Below, piece by piece: positions 1 to 7,957 of a stretch of 64,000 bases of DNA. A program made the position numbers and the translations under genes. Origin of the DNA: JAWKOK01 sp963765875 (lineage in GTDB: Bacteria > Chloroflexota > Anaerolineae > Caldilineales > Caldilineaceae); assembly GCA_963765875.1 (NCBI GenBank), contig CAVXYK010000007.1:186001-250000 (forward strand). The letters are read 5' to 3'. Numbering within the stretch: position 1 is the stretch's first letter; each line of letters opens with the position of its first letter. The notes under the pieces are model-generated. The model saw only the letters and a program-made list of their open reading frames with translations. It searched no databases and was not told the DNA's origin.

Positions 1-153
1 ACAGGCAAACTGGGATCGGTCGTCCGCGCCGGCCGGTACAGCCTTTACCGGCAGACGACGCTTCAACTCGCCTGCGGCCCCTGCTTCCAACACCGGGCGG
101 GCGATGCGTTCCATGGCGCTCAACCACGCCTGTCGATCATTCTCTGCTTTCAT
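1..153 (-). CDS. DUF2264 domain protein, N-terminal 51 residues (cut by window edge)
   Basis: Reading from an ATG at 153 toward the left edge gives 51 uninterrupted codons beginning MKAENDRQAWLSAMERIA and continuing with a VLEAGAAGELKRRLPV stretch. This pattern of a Trp-containing first helix followed by PVLEA and a basic K/R-x-x-PV segment is typical of the start of DUF2264 proteins, which are large cytoplasmic alpha-toroid proteins often found in polysaccharide-use loci. The rest lies outside the window. The gene points away from the ABC transporter genes on the other strand. The function of DUF2264 is not settled; carbohydrate processing is an inference from the neighbours. Confidence 0.6.
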   Translation of the reverse strand, partial: MKAENDRQAWLSAMERIARPVLEAGAAGELKRRLPVKAVPAGADDRSQFAC

Positions 154-325
154 GGATATTCCTCTCTGTTGGTCCACTCACATCGATGCACTCTCGATGT
201 TTCGCAGCGTAGGATGACGCCCCTTGGCGGCAATCTTCCTCCGCACAAAAAGGCCGTTCAAGTTAGATGCAAAAGCTAGCGCGTACATCGGAAGAGTCAG
301 CGACAAGCAATAGGCGGCAGTGTAG

Positions 326-475
326 CACACGGAGCGATTGGGCATCCCGGTTGTCATGGGCGGTTTGGGCCACGGTGGACGGCCCCACAGTCCAGACGAG
401 TATGCCACCTTGGAGGGCATGTTGTTCTGTGAAAAATCGGTGGCCAGTCTGCTCATGAATCTAGCGGAAGCGTAG
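326..475 (+). pseudogene. C-terminal remnant of an M20-type peptidase-like gene
   Basis: The frame ending in TAG at 473-475 has no start codon but reads ERLGIPVVMGGLGHGG, then RPHSPDEYATLEG, then a short amphipathic tail. The G-x-G-H-GG-R-x-H-x-P-x-EY arrangement resembles the last conserved block of M20/ArgE-like metallopeptidases. The frame is closed upstream by a stop at 323-325, and nothing recognisable precedes it, so this is a fragment of about 50 codons. The permease ATG follows its stop after four bases, as if it had been the upstream gene of the same operon. Assignment rests on one motif only. Confidence 0.45.
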
Positions 476-479
476 TCCA

Positions 480-1442
480 ATGGCGAAGTACATTGTTCAA
501 CGATTGTTGATATCAGTTCCGGTGCTCTTCGGCGTGACGCTGATCGCATTTTTCATGATGTCGCTGGCGCCTGGCGACGCCGTGGACATGTTGATCAGCC
601 CCGGATTGAGTGAACAGGATATCGCGTTGAAGCGGCAGGCTCTGGGCTTGGACGAGCCGATCATGATCCAGTACGTCAAGTGGTTGGGTGAACTGGCTCA
701 GGGCAATCTCGGCTATTCGTTTACGAATCGCCAGCCGGTCACCGAGCGTATCGGCGACCGCATTGGGCCGACGATGACGCTGGCATTCTCAGCGCTCTTT
801 CTCTCCTATCTGATAGGCGTACCCATCGGTGTTCTTTCGGCGGTGCGCCAGTAATCGAAACTGGATTACGGCGCCACAATCTTTGCCTTTCTAGGCGTCT
901 CTATCCCGTCGTTCTTCTTCGGGCTCTTGGTGATCTACATCTTCTCCCTCAAACTGGATCTCTTTCCGACAGGCGGCATGCAGACCATCGGCGCTGAGTT
1001 CTCGTTGTGGGATCGGCTACATCATCTGATGTTGCCCATGATTGTGCTGAGTCTTCAAAACACCGGCGTCGTCATGCGTTACACCCGCTCAAGCATGTTG
1101 AAGGTGATTCATCAAGATTATGTGCGTACGGCTCGTTCAAAGGGCATGAAGTCCAGGGCAGTGATGGTCGGGCATGCGCTGCGCAACTCGCTTATTCCGC
1201 TGATCACCTTGGCTGGACTTCAGTTTCCGTTTCTGTTGGGCGGCGCCATCATCACCGAGCAGATCTTCAACTGGCCGGGCATGGGGAGGCTGACCGTCGA
1301 GGCAATCAACCAGCGTGATTATCCAACCATGATGGGGCTTAACCTGCTGATTGCCGTCCTGGTCATCTTCGGTAACCTGGCCGCTGACGTCATGTACGGT
1401 GTGGTCGACCCGCGGATCCGCACCTCGGGGAGTTCTTCATGA
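480..1442 (+). pseudogene. DppB/OppB-type ABC permease with an internal TAA stop
   Basis: This is a membrane permease subunit of a peptide/oligosaccharide (OppBC family) importer. The N-terminus, MAKYIVQRLLISVPVLFGV, is the standard first helix of DppB-like proteins, and the cytoplasmic EAA loop is visible near the C-terminus as YVRTARSKGMKSRAVM. Codon 125 (852-854) is TAA where the family has Tyr (AVRQ-stop-SKLDYG). The same frame then continues to a normal C-terminus with a stop that overlaps the next ATG (ATGA). A single TAC/TAT to TAA change explains the damage. It could be a true nonsense mutation or a base-call error. Full length without the stop would be about 320 residues, normal for the family. 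Confidence 0.85.
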
Positions 1443-3826
1443 GCATGAAGCCAAGTTCGACATCAGTACAAGATACATCAGTGCAAGATACATCAGTGCA
1501 AGATTCGGGAATGCAAGATGTAGAGGCTGCGGTCAAGGCTGTGCCTGGGGTGAGTCTTGGCCACGAAGCCACCTCCCTGCGTCGCATGATCTGGCGACAA
1601 TTTTTGCACCATCGGCTGGCCGTGATCTCGCTGGTCGTACTCTTCATTATTGTGTTGATTGCAATCTTCGCGCCGCTGATCGCACCTTATGACCCCTATT
1701 ATATTGACGCCACCGTCTTCGATGAAGGGCTGTCGGCGGCCCATCCGCTGGGCACGGATCGGATCGGACGCGATGTGTTGAGCCGTCTGATCTACGGCGG
1801 CCGGGTGTCGCTGTCTGTCGGCGTGGTGGCGGTGTGCATTTACATGCTCATCGGTACAGTTCTGGGCGCGTTGGCCGGCTACTACGGCGGCTGGGTAGAC
1901 GCAGTCATCTCACGACTGATCGACATTCTCCTCTCATTTCCCTATCTGATGATAATCCTTGTGTTGGTCAGCCTGTTGGGCCCCGGATTGGAGAATATCA
2001 TGCTGGTGTTGGGCTTTCTGGGCTGGCCGCAGGTGGCACACATTGTGCGTGGTGAGTTCATGCGCCTGCGTGCCAACGATTTTGTGCTGGCGGCCACCAC
2101 TGTGGGAGTCGGCAATCGGCGCATCATCACCCGGCACATTCTGCCCAATGCCATGGGTCCAATGTTGGTGGCTGCAACCTTTGGCGTAGCCACGGCCATT
2201 CTTGCTGAATCGGCGCTCAGCTTTCTGGGCTTGGGTGTTCAACCGCCCACGGCCAGTTGGGGGCAGATGCTCAACGAGGCGCAATCGTTGACTATCCTGG
2301 AGACCAAGCCATGGATGTGGGTGCCGGCCGGCATGATGATCTTGATCTCCGTCCTGGCGATCAACTTCTTCAACGTCAATATCATCTTCCCGACCCTGGT
2401 GCGCTTCACAGAGAACGTCGAGTTCGCGCCGCGTCTGGCCGACAGTTGGGAAATCAGTGAGCACAACACCGAGTTCACCTTCCACCTGAACCCGGAAGCG
2501 GTCTGGCATGATGGTACGCCGGTTACGGCTGAAGATATCGAATTCACCATTTGGGCCATCAGCCATCCGCAGATCGAAGTCAACCGCGGCGCCAACATCT
2601 CCATGTTGGCCGGTCTGGACGGATCCAAGCGCCCCGAAGGAGTCGAGACCGTCGAGGGCGTCGAAGTGATCGACGAGCATACCATCAAGTTCACCACAGC
2701 CAATGCTGTGGATCCGCTCTCCTTCCTGGAACAGATGGGTACCGCCATCTACATCGTGCCCAAGCACGTGCTGCAGGATATTGCACCCGCGGACTTCGCC
2801 CAAGCTGATTTCTGGATGAACCCCACGGTCGGCGCTGGCCCGTTCAAGTTCGTGCGCTACGAGACCGATCAGTTCATCGAGTATGAAGCCAACGAAGAGT
2901 ACTATCTGGGCGCGCCGCATCTCGACAAACTGATCGTCAAGATCATCAATCCGTCTACCATGGTTGCTCAGTTGGAAAAGGGCGAGTTGGACATGGTTGC
3001 AGCGGGCGGTATCGGTGATGTGCCCCTGGATGATTGGGAACGCGTGCAAGAACTGGAAAACGTAGATGCCTTCAGCTATCAGGATAATGGCTATCAGTAC
3101 ATGATCATCAATGGTGATACTGAACTGGGCCTGCCTTGGGCCGACAAGAACGTGCGCCAGGCATTGGCCTACGGCATCAATCGCCAGTTGATCGTCGACA
3201 AACTGCTGAAGGGCCAAGGCATTGTTGCCCAGAGCCCAATTATTCCGGTCACCTACTACTACAATCCGGAAATCGAGGGCAAATTCGCCTACGATCCCAA
3301 CAAGGCCCGTGAGTTGTTGGCCGAAGCCGGCTGGGATCCCGACACTGAAGTTACCTTGCTTGTGTCCATCGGCAACATCGTGCGCGAATTGTCTGCCGAC
3401 ATCATTCAGGCCAACCTGGCTGAAATCGGCATGAATGTCAGCATCGAGAAGATGGACTTCCCTACCATGATCTCTCGGTTCCAGGCTGGTGAGTTTGACT
3501 TGGGTCTGGTTGGTTGGGCTGATATTCTGGACCCGGACGTGCGTTCACAGTTCCAGACTGACGGCCAATACAACTTTGGCAAGTTCAGCAGTGAGATCCT
3601 TGACGGGCTGTTGGAAGAGGGAGCGAACACGGCTGATCCCGAAGCTCGTAAGGCCATCTATGACGAGTTCCAAGCCCAGTTCATGCAAGAGATGCCCATG
3701 GTTCCGCTCTATTGGCCGCTGCGTCTGACCGCGATCAATGATCGGGTGCAAAATGCCCGCCATATGATCGGCACCAACAATCTGCAACGCAATCTCAACG
3801 AATGGTGGGTCACCGACGGTCAGTAG
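1439..3826 (+). CDS. Fused DppC-type permease and truncated peptide/oligosaccharide binding protein
   Basis: Residues 1-310 are an OppC/DppC permease: a variable N-terminus, a first membrane helix near 60-85, a DRIGRDVLSRLIYGGR block and an EAA-type loop around FVLAATTVGVGNRRI. At the end of the last helix (LISVLAIN) the frame passes directly into family 5 binding-protein sequence (VNIIFPTLVRFTENVEFAP, then a FHLNPEAVWHDGTPVTAEDI block) and runs to a normal binding-protein C-terminus. The usual C-terminal tail of DppC, and the signal peptide plus roughly the first 50-80 residues of the binding protein, are absent. As written, the binding domain would follow a membrane helix with no linker or own signal. 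A deletion joining two operon genes is the simplest explanation; an assembly join is the alternative. The ATG overlaps the stop of the upstream permease. Confidence 0.8.
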   Translation: MSMKPSSTSVQDTSVQDTSVQDSGMQDVEAAVKAVPGVSLGHEATSLRRMIWRQFLHHRLAVISLVVLFIIVLIAIFAPLIAPYDPYYIDATVFDEGLSAAHPLGTDRIGRDVLSRLIYGGRVSLSVGVVAVCIYMLIGTVLGALAGYYGGWVDAVISRLIDILLSFPYLMIILVLVSLLGPGLENIMLVLGFLGWPQVAHIVRGEFMRLRANDFVLAATTVGVGNRRIITRHILPNAMGPMLVAATFGVATAILAESALSFLGLGVQPPTASWGQMLNEAQSLTILETKPWMWVPAGMMILISVLAINFFNVNIIFPTLVRFTENVEFAPRLADSWEISEHNTEFTFHLNPEAVWHDGTPVTAEDIEFTIWAISHPQIEVNRGANISMLAGLDGSKRPEGVETVEGVEVIDEHTIKFTTANAVDPLSFLEQMGTAIYIVPKHVLQDIAPADFAQADFWMNPTVGAGPFKFVRYETDQFIEYEANEEYYLGAPHLDKLIVKIINPSTMVAQLEKGELDMVAAGGIGDVPLDDWERVQELENVDAFSYQDNGYQYMIINGDTELGLPWADKNVRQALAYGINRQLIVDKLLKGQGIVAQSPIIPVTYYYNPEIEGKFAYDPNKARELLAEAGWDPDTEVTLLVSIGNIVRELSADIIQANLAEIGMNVSIEKMDFPTMISRFQAGEFDLGLVGWADILDPDVRSQFQTDGQYNFGKFSSEILDGLLEEGANTADPEARKAIYDEFQAQFMQEMPMVPLYWPLRLTAINDRVQNARHMIGTNNLQRNLNEWWVTDGQ
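1460..1519 (+). repeat. Four tandem 15-base units near the start of the fused permease gene
   Basis: Three near-identical 15-base units encode TSVQD three times, followed by a degenerate fourth unit encoding SGMQD. They lie in the hydrophilic N-terminal extension before the first membrane helix, so unit number could change without breaking the frame. The expansion looks recent because the copies differ by only one or two bases. Confidence 0.85.
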
Positions 3827-3850
3827 ATACGTCGATCAGTCATACAACAA

Positions 3851-3888
3851 GAAAAAAGCCGCACCTTCAAGGTGCGGCTTTTTTTTCT
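3851..3888. terminator. Bidirectional intrinsic terminator
   Basis: An A-run, the stem GCCGCACC, the loop TTCAA, the matching arm GGTGCGGC and a run of T follow each other without a mismatch. The A-run on one side and the T-run on the other make it work for both strands. It sits between the convergent permease/binding-protein fusion (+) and the GH4 gene (-). Confidence 0.95.
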
Positions 3889-3899
3889 TGAGCACTGGT

Positions 3900-5294
3900 T
3901 TAGTACCAACAACCCGGAATCATGTCGCGCTCGGCATCCAGCAACTCAGCGATCAGCTTGTCGGCCACGGCAATCGAGTTGACCAGCGGATCGGTGAGCA
4001 TGGCGCGACGCAGTAGGGCCATGTCGCATTTGGCTACGGCTTCGGCGGTCAGCTCGTGGGTGTCGAGGACGACCTCTTGCATGCCACGCAGGCCGCGGGG
4101 CATTTCGCCCACGGGGCGGGGCACCGGGCCGTTCATGTCGATGTCGCAGAGCAACTCCAGGAAGGCATCGTCGGCCATGTTGGTGACCGCACCGCGGTTG
4201 GTCGTGTTGACGTAGAAGGGCTTGCCCAGGTTTCCAACCATGTTCTCGATGATGTCGGTGGCGTGGTCTGGCCCTAGCATGGTTGTGTAGTCGGCGATGG
4301 GAATGGCGCCGGTGTTGAAGGCCTCGACTTGATTCCACATGGCCTCGTGGCGTTCGTAGCGGTCCTCTGTCTCCCAGATTGATAACGCGGGCACCGGCTC
4401 TTCGATGCCGGCAATCCCCTTGGCAATGCCTTGGAAGTAGGGAAGGTATTCCTTGGTGTGGGCCACACAGACCGGCACCGCGCCAAATGCTTCGTAAAGC
4501 AGATGGCCGATGGTGTTGTTGAGCAGCGCTTTGGCCCCAGTGTCGCCGCCGTCGGCCTCAGTGGCAGCAACCTTGCTGATCGATTCAGCGATGGCCGGCA
4601 TGACATCTTGGCCCTGATATTCGGCCTTGAGCATGAAGGTAAAGTGATTGACGCCGGCGATGCGCATGTCGAAGTCGGCGTCGATCTCAGGCGTGTACTC
4701 CTCCTTGCTCTTGATGATGCCGGCTCGTTCTGCGTTGCGCATCTTGACCCACGGCATGTGTAGGCTGTCGCAGAGGGCAAAGCTCTTGAGCTGAGGCGCA
4801 TAGCGCATCAGGCCGATGCCGTGGACAGTCGATGGATTGATGTAGTTGATGGTCCAGGCATCGGGGCAGAGACGCTCGATATCCTTGACCGCTTCGAGAA
4901 TGACCGGGAACTCGCGCATGGCGCGGAAGATGCCGCCGGGCCCGATGGTGTCGCCGGAGCACATGCGGATGCCGTACTTTTCGGAGAGGATGCAGTCGAT
5001 GCCGCGATAGCGGACCGTATCCTCGGCGAAGCTGAGTACCACGAAGTCCGCTCCGGGAAGCACATCCTTCCAGTCGCTGGCCGTTTCCAGCTTCAACGGG
5101 ATGTCGTTGTAGGCGATGACCTTCTCGGCCAGTGTTGACATGGCGTCGAGCCGTTCGGCATCGGTATCGACCAGGGCCAATGTGCCCTGGTTGAGAATGG
5201 ACGAATGGACCATCTGCCAGACTGCCTGTCGGCCGAAAAAGAGACTGCCTGCACCGATGACCACGACCTTGGGGTGTTGTACATTGTCGTTCAC
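3900..5294 (-). CDS. GH4 family glycosidase (NAD- and metal-dependent; alpha-galactosidase/alpha-galacturonidase type)
   Basis: GH4 enzymes cleave glycosides by a redox-assisted elimination that uses NAD and usually Mn(II). With a GTG start at 5294, preceded by GAGGAA, the product has 464 residues. The dinucleotide fold is clear: VVVIGAGSLFFGRQ at 10-23 and LVDTD at 41-45. INPS at 152-155, Cys175 and His217 (in AGVNHFTF) fit the substrate and metal positions of the family. The residue after the metal Cys is Asp (CDSL), where well-studied GH4 groups have His or Asn, so substrate cannot be read from that motif. Neighbouring uronate-type lyase genes make a galacturonide substrate attractive, as inference. 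An in-frame ATG 39 bases upstream lies in repeat DNA and is less likely. Confidence 0.85.
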   Translation of the reverse strand: MNDNVQHPKVVVIGAGSLFFGRQAVWQMVHSSILNQGTLALVDTDAERLDAMSTLAEKVIAYNDIPLKLETASDWKDVLPGADFVVLSFAEDTVRYRGIDCILSEKYGIRMCSGDTIGPGGIFRAMREFPVILEAVKDIERLCPDAWTINYINPSTVHGIGLMRYAPQLKSFALCDSLHMPWVKMRNAERAGIIKSKEEYTPEIDADFDMRIAGVNHFTFMLKAEYQGQDVMPAIAESISKVAATEADGGDTGAKALLNNTIGHLLYEAFGAVPVCVAHTKEYLPYFQGIAKGIAGIEEPVPALSIWETEDRYERHEAMWNQVEAFNTGAIPIADYTTMLGPDHATDIIENMVGNLGKPFYVNTTNRGAVTNMADDAFLELLCDIDMNGPVPRPVGEMPRGLRGMQEVVLDTHELTAEAVAKCDMALLRRAMLTDPLVNSIAVADKLIAELLDAERDMIPGCWY

Positions 5295-5328
5295 TTGATT
5301 CCTCGTTTCATGGATGAAAAAACGATTT

Positions 5329-5447
5329 GCCACAGATGAACGCGGATAAAAAAATGATATTCACAGATGATATTTGTGTTGCTCCCTATGCTCTCAGACT
5401 CTATCTGTGGTTATCCAGTCCTATCTGTTTTCATCTGTGGCTGATGT
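5329..5447. repeat. Dispersed CACAGAT-type intergenic repeat, copy 1
   Basis: The stretch contains repeated CACAGATG, ATCTGTGG and CTATCTGT words in both orientations, beginning GCCACAGATGAACGC and ending TTCATCTGTGGC, so its ends are complementary. The same vocabulary occurs at 11304-11470, 13308-13440, 21140-21405 and 62820-63080. It fills the gap between the GH4 start and the heparinase stop and has no coding signal. Confidence 0.75.
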
Positions 5448-7382
5448 CTAATTATTACCTGTTACACGGAACTGCCACTCGCCCTGGGCTGGTGGTGTGC
5501 TTGCCGTCAGCACGATACGCGTCAACGATTCGCCCCAGATGCCGCCCATGCGCTCATCTGTGATTTGAATGATCTCGGACGAAGCTGAGAAGATGTCTGC
5601 ATCATAGGTCACGCTGCCGCCGCCGGTACGATAGCCGCCGTTGAACTCGGCCTCGCTCAGCGCGATTTCTCCTGGATTGCTCAGGTCAACGGCGCAGGGC
5701 GTGATCAGGCTCAGCACGACTTCGCTGGGCGACTGCGAAAGCTCGTAGGCGTCTTCGATGACAACATCTTGGCCCCGGTTCAGCGTGATCGTACGTTGCC
5801 AGCGCTGGATAGTCGATATCGCCGGATAGGCATCGGCAATGTCGAGCGTCAGGCTGGCCGATCCGTCGTCCATGACGTAGCTCACGTCCTTGGCCGCGAA
5901 CTGGCGTCCTGCCTCCTGCATGAGACCATCGATGGTTGGCAGCAGGCTATGGTAGCCGGATTGCATGGTCCAGATCTCGTAGCGGCGGTCGCTGAACGTC
6001 TTGGACGTGTAGGATTCAACCCCGGCGTCGACCAGCAGCGGCAGGCCCTCTTTGTAGACGATGAAGTTGCCGATGTCATTGTGGTTGTGGCTCTCTTCAT
6101 TGTGGCCACCCTTGGCCGCCACATAGAGTCCCTCTGATGAGCCGTCGACATCACGTGCGGCAAAGACCTGAACTTCATCCAGCCATAGATCGCGCGGCAG
6201 CGGCTTGCGAGCCTCTGTGCTGAGCGCTTCAGGCATGCTGAAGATGGCGGGCAGCACACGGCCCAGGCTGGGCGCTACGACCCTGCCGGTGCCGTATATG
6301 ATGCCGGTCTGATCCAGTTTCTGATCGTCGATCAGCCAGCGTCCCAACGCCATCATCTCTTTGTCGTCGATGCGTTGACCGTAGCGATAGACCAGCAGCG
6401 CATCCGGCTCAACCATGGCAGAGGCATCGGCGAAGTTGACGTAGTAGCTCCCACCGATCTGGACTCGGTAGATGAACTGGCCAATCTTGCGGATCAGCGG
6501 TTCGTCATAGAGATCGATGGCGCCTCCGGTGGCGCTGCGCAAAATTTCGAGGCAGTCGAAGAGGGACGCTCCGGCGCGTCCCCAGTAGCTTGGTCCCTCA
6601 TCGCAGCCGCCGTCACGCGGGTAGGGCCGGATGAAGTGATCCAGCGTATACAGGATTTTCGAGACCGAGGCCAGGCGACGCTCCGGATCTGACTCCTGGA
6701 GCAGCACTGCGGTCAACCAGTTGGAGCTGACCCAGGGATTCCAGTTGTTGACCGGTTTGCCGCGGTCGATGAAGCCCATCCACACGAAGTCTTCGCGCGT
6801 TAGACAGACCTCGATGACACGACGCTCGACCTCGCGATGGATGCGCGGCCGCACCAGCGTCGAGACTGTGTCGAGCCGTTCGCCGAGCAGATAGCTGACC
6901 CAAGAAAGCAGGCTGCCGGTCTCGGCCGCGAAGAGGTCGACGGTCGGTTCGCCTGTGTCTGGCAGCGTGTTGTCTGCCGACTGAAACCAGATGTGCGAAG
7001 GCACGCCCCAGTATGATTCTTCGCAGATGGCCCAAATACCGTTGACGATATCATCCAGGAAGCGTCCCTTGCCTTCGGTGCACTCCGCCAAGGTTAGCGC
7101 TGCCAGCGCGGCGCGGCGTTTGAAGGATAATTTCTCGTAGTTGGTGCGGTTACCCATGCGCGTGTATTGCAAGAAGAGCGTAGCCGGCAGCGACGGCCAG
7201 TCGTGGCCGAGCAGCGACTCGCCACGTTCGAGGTGGCCTGCACGCAGGGCCGGCAACAGGCCATCCCAGGCCGCTCGTTCCTCGATGGTGGGGTGGGGAT
7301 GCCAGGAGCCGTACGGTACAAGCGTGTCGGCAAGGTGATCGGTGTATCGTTCAGCGAGTATGATTGTTCTCCAGGTTATCAT
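5448..7382 (-). CDS. Heparinase II/III-like polysaccharide lyase (644 aa)
   Basis: The protein has the alginate/heparin lyase layout: a helical N-terminal toroid of about 380 residues (MGNRTNYEKLSFKRRAA, CEESYWGVPSH, DGGCDEGPSYWGRAGASLFD) followed by the beta-sheet Hepar_II_III domain, whose HNHNDIGNFIVY motif lies near residue 430. Such enzymes cleave uronate-containing glycans by beta-elimination. No signal peptide is visible, so oligomers are probably cut in the cytoplasm after import. It is a paralogue of the protein at 7958-9784, and the two align from the first residues, which supports the 7382 start. The start overlaps the preceding small membrane gene by 32 bases, suggesting translational coupling. 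Confidence 0.85.
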   Translation of the reverse strand: MITWRTIILAERYTDHLADTLVPYGSWHPHPTIEERAAWDGLLPALRAGHLERGESLLGHDWPSLPATLFLQYTRMGNRTNYEKLSFKRRAALAALTLAECTEGKGRFLDDIVNGIWAICEESYWGVPSHIWFQSADNTLPDTGEPTVDLFAAETGSLLSWVSYLLGERLDTVSTLVRPRIHREVERRVIEVCLTREDFVWMGFIDRGKPVNNWNPWVSSNWLTAVLLQESDPERRLASVSKILYTLDHFIRPYPRDGGCDEGPSYWGRAGASLFDCLEILRSATGGAIDLYDEPLIRKIGQFIYRVQIGGSYYVNFADASAMVEPDALLVYRYGQRIDDKEMMALGRWLIDDQKLDQTGIIYGTGRVVAPSLGRVLPAIFSMPEALSTEARKPLPRDLWLDEVQVFAARDVDGSSEGLYVAAKGGHNEESHNHNDIGNFIVYKEGLPLLVDAGVESYTSKTFSDRRYEIWTMQSGYHSLLPTIDGLMQEAGRQFAAKDVSYVMDDGSASLTLDIADAYPAISTIQRWQRTITLNRGQDVVIEDAYELSQSPSEVVLSLITPCAVDLSNPGEIALSEAEFNGGYRTGGGSVTYDADIFSASSEIIQITDERMGGIWGESLTRIVLTASTPPAQGEWQFRVTGNN

Positions 7383-7908
7383 CTTTCGTGATCTTGCTTT
7401 GGCGATCTTGGATCATTTTGAGCAGACTTTCATGTGGAATGATGTTGTTCGGAATGGCCAGGGATCGTCCCTGTTTCAGCCGTCCGTTGGCCGGAGACCA
7501 ATACTGAGTCGGGAGTTTTTCGGAGCCAAGAGCGGAACCGGATTCAATCAACAGAAATCGATATGGGATGACTGTTTGAATGTCGTCAACGGCAAGCGAA
7601 TGCCAGCCGCGAAAGTGCCTGAAGAAGAGATGATGATCGTCAAACCCGATCTCACTGATCATGAGCAAGTCCTGGCGCAAGGAATATAGAACATAGGCCA
7701 AGAAAAAAGCGCCGACAAGCAGCCATAGCAACGACATAATGAAGCCGCTGGAATTGGAAGCCATTGAGAGCGTTGCGATGAGTACGAACAGAGCGACGAC
7801 CAGAAGTACGAATAGACCGATTAGCTGCCAAAACCGCTGAAACAGCCGAAAATTCGCGCTGGGTGTGAGGACCTGCTTGGGCACCCCTTTACCATTCAAC
7901 TCGTTCAT
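7351..7908 (-). CDS. Small membrane protein of unknown function
   Basis: The 185-residue product has two hydrophobic segments (about 28-48 and 57-76) and then a soluble C-terminal half of about 100 residues rich in beta-type sequence (LLMISEIGFDDHHLFFRHF, HSLAVDDIQTVIPYRF). This two-helix-plus-PH-like layout is common among bacterial membrane proteins of unknown role, and no specific family is recognised. AGGAAA lies just upstream of the ATG. It is inserted between the two heparinase genes on the same strand and overlaps the downstream one, so it is probably cotranscribed with them. Its link to glycan use is by position only. Confidence 0.7.
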   Translation of the reverse strand: MNELNGKGVPKQVLTPSANFRLFQRFWQLIGLFVLLVVALFVLIATLSMASNSSGFIMSLLWLLVGAFFLAYVLYSLRQDLLMISEIGFDDHHLFFRHFRGWHSLAVDDIQTVIPYRFLLIESGSALGSEKLPTQYWSPANGRLKQGRSLAIPNNIIPHESLLKMIQDRQSKITKDDNLENNHTR

Positions 7909-7957
7909 GTTCGTTTCCTACCCTGTCAGGCGATGTCCGACTTCTGATTGATGTTCC

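Noticed and set aside
1934..3217. 427-codon open frame on the minus strand
   Set aside because: It lies wholly antisense to the permease/binding-protein fusion; the sequence is rich in His, Asp and Gln without any family motif, as expected from a shadow frame.
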